Shown here piece by piece: positions 5,733 through 8,174 of a stretch of DNA of 8,174 nucleotides. Every line of letters begins with the position of its first letter. Positions within the stretch are counted from its first letter, which is position 1. Both the position numbers and the translations under genes were made by a program. The notes below the pieces were generated by a model. That model made no database searches. It had not been told where the DNA came from and was given only the letters and a program-made list of their open reading frames with translations. Origin of the DNA: Arthrobacter sp. (GTDB lineage: Bacteria; Actinomycetota; Actinomycetes; Actinomycetales; Micrococcaceae); NCBI GenBank assembly GCA_025464545.1, contig JAODMA010000078.1, positions 1-8,174 of the forward strand, in the 5' to 3' direction.

Positions 5733-7073
5733 ATGACCGACAAATACACGCAGCTGGTGAGCCGGGGACTCGGCCGGGACATCGCGAGGAAACTGGGCTT
5801 GCCGCAGCCGGTGCCGCTGCGGCGCCACCAGCCGGGCGATCCGCTCGTTGCCGGGCCAGTGCTGGTCCAAGGGACCGGCAGCGGCGCCGATGAACTGGCC
5901 TCCGCGCTCCTTTCGTGGAACCTGGACGTCCGACGGCATGCGGTGCCGAAGGAAAAGCTTGGCGCCGTCATCCTGGTCCTGGACGAGCTGAGCGGCCCCG
6001 AGGACCTGGCCAGGCCGGTGCTCACGGCCGCCACTTCGCTTCGGGACCTGGCATCGAACGCCCGGGTGATCACCGTCTCCCGCGCCGCGGTGGACGCCAC
6101 CGGGCCGGCCGTCGCCGCGGCCCGGCAGGGCGTCGACGGTCTACTGCGTTCGCTCGCCAAGGAACTGCGGGCCGGCGCCACGGGCAACGGCATCCTGCTC
6201 AGGGACGGGACCCGCACCACGAGTCCGAGCACCCTCGGGGCCTTGCGGTTTTTCCTCTCCGGCCGGTCCGCCTTCGTTGACGGACAATTCCTCACCGTCA
6301 CCTCCGATGCCGGGCAGCAGCCGGACGACGTCGAGAAGCCACTGGCAGGCAAAGTCGCCGTTGTGACCGGAGCCGCCCGCGGCATCGGGGCCTCAATTGC
6401 GCGCACGCTGCGCCGCGACGGCGCGACCGTCGTCGTCGTGGACATCCCCGCCGCAGGGGACCAGCTCGCCACGGTGGCGAACGAGGTGCACGGCACCGCC
6501 CTGCAGCTGGACATCAGCCGTGAGGACGCCGGGCAGCGGATCATCGAACACGCCGTGCAACGCCACGGCCGGCTGGACATCGTGGTCCACAACGCCGGAA
6601 TCACGCGCGACAAACTGCTCGCGAATATGGACCCGGGCCGCTGGAACTCCGTCATCGCCGTCAACATCGCGGCGCAGCTGCGCATCAACGAAGCCCTGCT
6701 GGCGTCGGAGCATTTCCGGAGCTCGCCGCGGATCGTGTCCGTGGCCTCCACCAGCGGGATCGCGGGCAACCGGGGCCAGACCAACTACGCAGCCTCCAAG
6801 GGCGGCGTGATGGGGATGGTCCGCGCCACCGCGCCGCTGCTCGCCGCGCACGGCGGGTCCATCAATGCCGTGGCACCGGGCTTCATCGAAACCGAGATGA
6901 CCGCGCGGATCCCGTTCGCCACCCGCGAGGTCGCCCGCCGGCTGAACTCCCTGCAACAGGGCGGCCAGCCGGGTGACGTTGCCGAGGCAATCGCGTTCCT
7001 GGCGAGCGATGCGGCCGGCGGGATCTCCGGCGAGGTGCTGCGCGTCTGCGGCCAGAACCTGGTCGGAGCATGA
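5733..7073 (+). CDS. fabG4: FabG4-type high-molecular-weight 3-oxoacyl reductase / (R)-3-hydroxyacyl-CoA dehydrogenase (SDR)
   Basis: This 446-aa protein matches the layout of M. tuberculosis FabG4 (Rv0242c, 454 aa), about 200 residues longer than a normal FabG. Residues 1-200 form a non-catalytic Rossmann/flavodoxin-like domain; residues 203-446 form a complete classical SDR. The catalytic half has TGAARGIG (212-219), NAG (287-289) and the tetrad Asn311, Ser339, Tyr352 and Lys356 (NYAASK). Asp237 at the end of the second strand favours NAD(H), in line with the NADH use reported for FabG4. The tail, RLNSLQQGGQPGDVAEAIAF (403-422) and ending RVCGQNLVGA, is typical of FabG4. The enzyme interconverts 3-ketoacyl and (R)-3-hydroxyacyl thioesters. 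Between a thiolase and an (R)-hydratase it probably oxidises (R)-3-hydroxyacyl-CoA, though reductive chain extension cannot be excluded. Its TGA overlaps the next ATG. Confidence 0.93.
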   Translation: MTDKYTQLVSRGLGRDIARKLGLPQPVPLRRHQPGDPLVAGPVLVQGTGSGADELASALLSWNLDVRRHAVPKEKLGAVILVLDELSGPEDLARPVLTAATSLRDLASNARVITVSRAAVDATGPAVAAARQGVDGLLRSLAKELRAGATGNGILLRDGTRTTSPSTLGALRFFLSGRSAFVDGQFLTVTSDAGQQPDDVEKPLAGKVAVVTGAARGIGASIARTLRRDGATVVVVDIPAAGDQLATVANEVHGTALQLDISREDAGQRIIEHAVQRHGRLDIVVHNAGITRDKLLANMDPGRWNSVIAVNIAAQLRINEALLASEHFRSSPRIVSVASTSGIAGNRGQTNYAASKGGVMGMVRATAPLLAAHGGSINAVAPGFIETEMTARIPFATREVARRLNSLQQGGQPGDVAEAIAFLASDAAGGISGEVLRVCGQNLVGA

Positions 7074-7981
7074 CCGGTTCGCAGCCCGTCATCCTGGGCG
7101 AGATGCCGACCCTGTCGAAGCTGTATCTCAATGCGGCAGCCACCGCGGCCCGGCGCCGGGTGCTTGGCACGCATACGGGCACCGCACTTCCGGACGGAAG
7201 CCATGAAGTCCGCGGCGTGCGGGCCGGGGTTGAGAATCTCACGGCCTACCAGCATCTGATCGGCGAGACCGCCAGCGACATCCTGCCGGCAGGCTTCATC
7301 CATGCGCTGGCCTTCCCGCTGGCCATGAGCGTGATGAACCGGGACGACTTCCCGCTGCCCCTGCTCGGCATGATCCACCTGGGCAACGAGGTGGTGCAGT
7401 CCGCACCGGTGCGCTTCACCGAAGCCGTGGACATCCGGGCATGGTCGGAGAAGCTGCGTGGCCACCGCTCCGGCACACAGCTGGACCTCGTGGCCGAGGT
7501 TCGCGGCGCAGGCGATGGTGCCCTCCGCTGGCGCGGCGTGTCCACCTACCTCGCCAAGGGAGTGTTCCTGCCCGGAATCGACAAGCCGTCGGCACCGCCG
7601 GTGCCGGTGGACTTCCGGACTCCGGACCCGACGGCGCTCTGGCAGCTGGGAGTGGACACGGGACGCGCCTACGCCGCGGTGTCCGGCGACTTCAACCCGA
7701 TCCACTTGAGCGTCCTTTCGGCCAAAGCGCTAGGGATGCGCCGGTCCATCGCACACGGAATGTACCTCGCCTCGCGGGCGCTGGCCGATGTGGGCGCCGC
7801 CAAGGGGGAGGCCTTCCGCTGGGACGTGGGTTTCGAAGCTCCCGTCTTCCTGCCCGCCCGGGTGGCCCTGGAAATCAGTACCGTCCAGGACGGCGACGGC
7901 GGCTGGCAGCGCTCGGACTATGTCGCCTGGAACCCGCGGTCCGGTCGCAGGCACTTCAGCGGTTCGGTGACGGCGTTGTAG
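7070..7981 (+). CDS. MaoC-like (R)-specific enoyl-CoA hydratase / 3-hydroxyacyl-thioester dehydratase (HtdX-like)
   Basis: This 303-aa hot-dog-fold protein is predicted to hydrate trans-2-enoyl-CoA to (R)-3-hydroxyacyl-CoA, or the reverse. The C-terminal MaoC domain carries the hydratase-2 motif YAAVSGDFNPIH (201-212), with Asp207 and His212 as the expected catalytic pair, followed by SIAHGMYLASR (226-236). The N-terminal half (about 50-165, including FIHALAFPLAMSVM) resembles a second hot-dog unit without a catalytic motif, giving a double-hot-dog layout like HtdX (Rv0241c) and eukaryotic hydratase 2. In M. tuberculosis htdX lies next to fabG4, as here. The start is fixed by an ATGA overlap with fabG4; GGAG at 7065-7068 is too close to act alone, so coupled translation is likely. 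It is the last gene of the operon. No clear terminator follows. The HtdX label rests on remembered family features, not an alignment. Confidence 0.88.
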   Translation: MTGSQPVILGEMPTLSKLYLNAAATAARRRVLGTHTGTALPDGSHEVRGVRAGVENLTAYQHLIGETASDILPAGFIHALAFPLAMSVMNRDDFPLPLLGMIHLGNEVVQSAPVRFTEAVDIRAWSEKLRGHRSGTQLDLVAEVRGAGDGALRWRGVSTYLAKGVFLPGIDKPSAPPVPVDFRTPDPTALWQLGVDTGRAYAAVSGDFNPIHLSVLSAKALGMRRSIAHGMYLASRALADVGAAKGEAFRWDVGFEAPVFLPARVALEISTVQDGDGGWQRSDYVAWNPRSGRRHFSGSVTAL

Positions 7982-8174
7982 CGCTCCCGTGTAGCCAGGC
8001 GTCCCAGATGTCGACCCGCGAGCAGTAAAACCTCGGTCCTGGTCCAGATAATCAGCCCGCGGCTTCGTATGGCAGTACCGGACGGCAGGTGTGTTGCCAG
8101 TACCTCCCAGCGGCGCGGGCGGCAGACGTTCGGGTCCCATAGGTCCGGACCACGCGGAGCATCCGGTGCAGGCT
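7982..8174. other. Stretch after the hydratase gene with no gene recognised
   Basis: No start with a good Shine-Dalgarno, no recognisable protein, and no RNA gene was found. No strong hairpin resembling the one at 1349-1396 is present, so the end of the thiolase operon is not defined here. It contains two small symmetries, a GGTCCGGACC palindrome (8142-8151) and the near-repeat listed separately. Confidence 0.5.
8070..8104 (+). repeat. 10-bp near-direct repeat TGGCAGTACC / TGCCAGTACC
   Basis: TGGCAGTACC (8070-8079) and TGCCAGTACC (8095-8104) differ at one base. Because of that difference their first five bases (TGGCA and TGCCA) are also inverted with respect to each other, so the segment could fold into a weak 5-bp stem. 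It may be chance in GC-rich DNA. Confidence 0.35.

Noticed and set aside
8070..8104. Near-direct repeat considered as an integration or attachment site
   Set aside because: The copies are short (10 bp with one mismatch), only 25 bp apart, and no integrase, tRNA or mobile gene is nearby.
7730..8140. A 136-codon minus-strand frame spanning the hydratase 3' end and the downstream stretch
   Set aside because: Most of it is antisense to conserved hydratase codons. It has no Shine-Dalgarno and no recognisable family.
8052..8174. A minus-strand open frame entering from the right edge and ending at a TGA near 8052, possibly the end of a convergent gene
   Set aside because: About 40 codons with no recognisable C-terminal motif. 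Two other frames are also open here, so nothing singles this one out.

Overview
The window is GC-rich throughout, with G/C-biased third codon positions, and its proteins most resemble those of high-GC Actinobacteria. GlgM and the seven visible residues of GlgC look Arthrobacter/Micrococcaceae-like, while the lipid genes resemble the mycobacterial FabG4/HtdX set. The genus is my inference from remembered protein families, not from a search. I see no IS element, phage gene, CRISPR array, tRNA or rRNA. It reads as an ordinary chromosomal metabolic region.

Part 1 (1-1396) is a glycogen/alpha-glucan locus. The first codons of glgC run off the left edge on the minus strand. A short divergent promoter region separates them from glgM, the ADP-glucose-dependent glycosyltransferase usually annotated as glgA. 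A very strong 21-bp hairpin then separates glgM from the convergent lipid operon.

Part 2 (1433-7981) is a divergently transcribed fatty-acid degradation module. On the minus strand a TetR regulator (tetR) is followed by a 703-aa acyl-CoA oxidase/dehydrogenase whose start overlaps the tetR stop (ATGA). On the plus strand lie a FadI-like thiolase, a two-domain FabG4-type SDR reductase and a MaoC/HtdX-like (R)-hydratase; the last two also overlap by ATGA. Together these supply all four steps of a beta-oxidation cycle. The hydratase and dehydrogenase families are the (R)-specific ones, so the set parallels the peroxisomal ACOX plus MFE-2 plus thiolase pathway rather than the (S)-specific FadB pathway.

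Both arms appear to be driven from one 41-bp control region (4289-4329). It holds a perfect 14-bp inverted repeat with a 5-bp spacer, and each arm carries the -10 element (TACGCT) of one of two overlapping divergent promoters. The tetR GTG start falls at the edge of this palindrome, which suggests a leaderless, autoregulated repressor mRNA.

Part 3 (7982-8174) holds no gene I can support.
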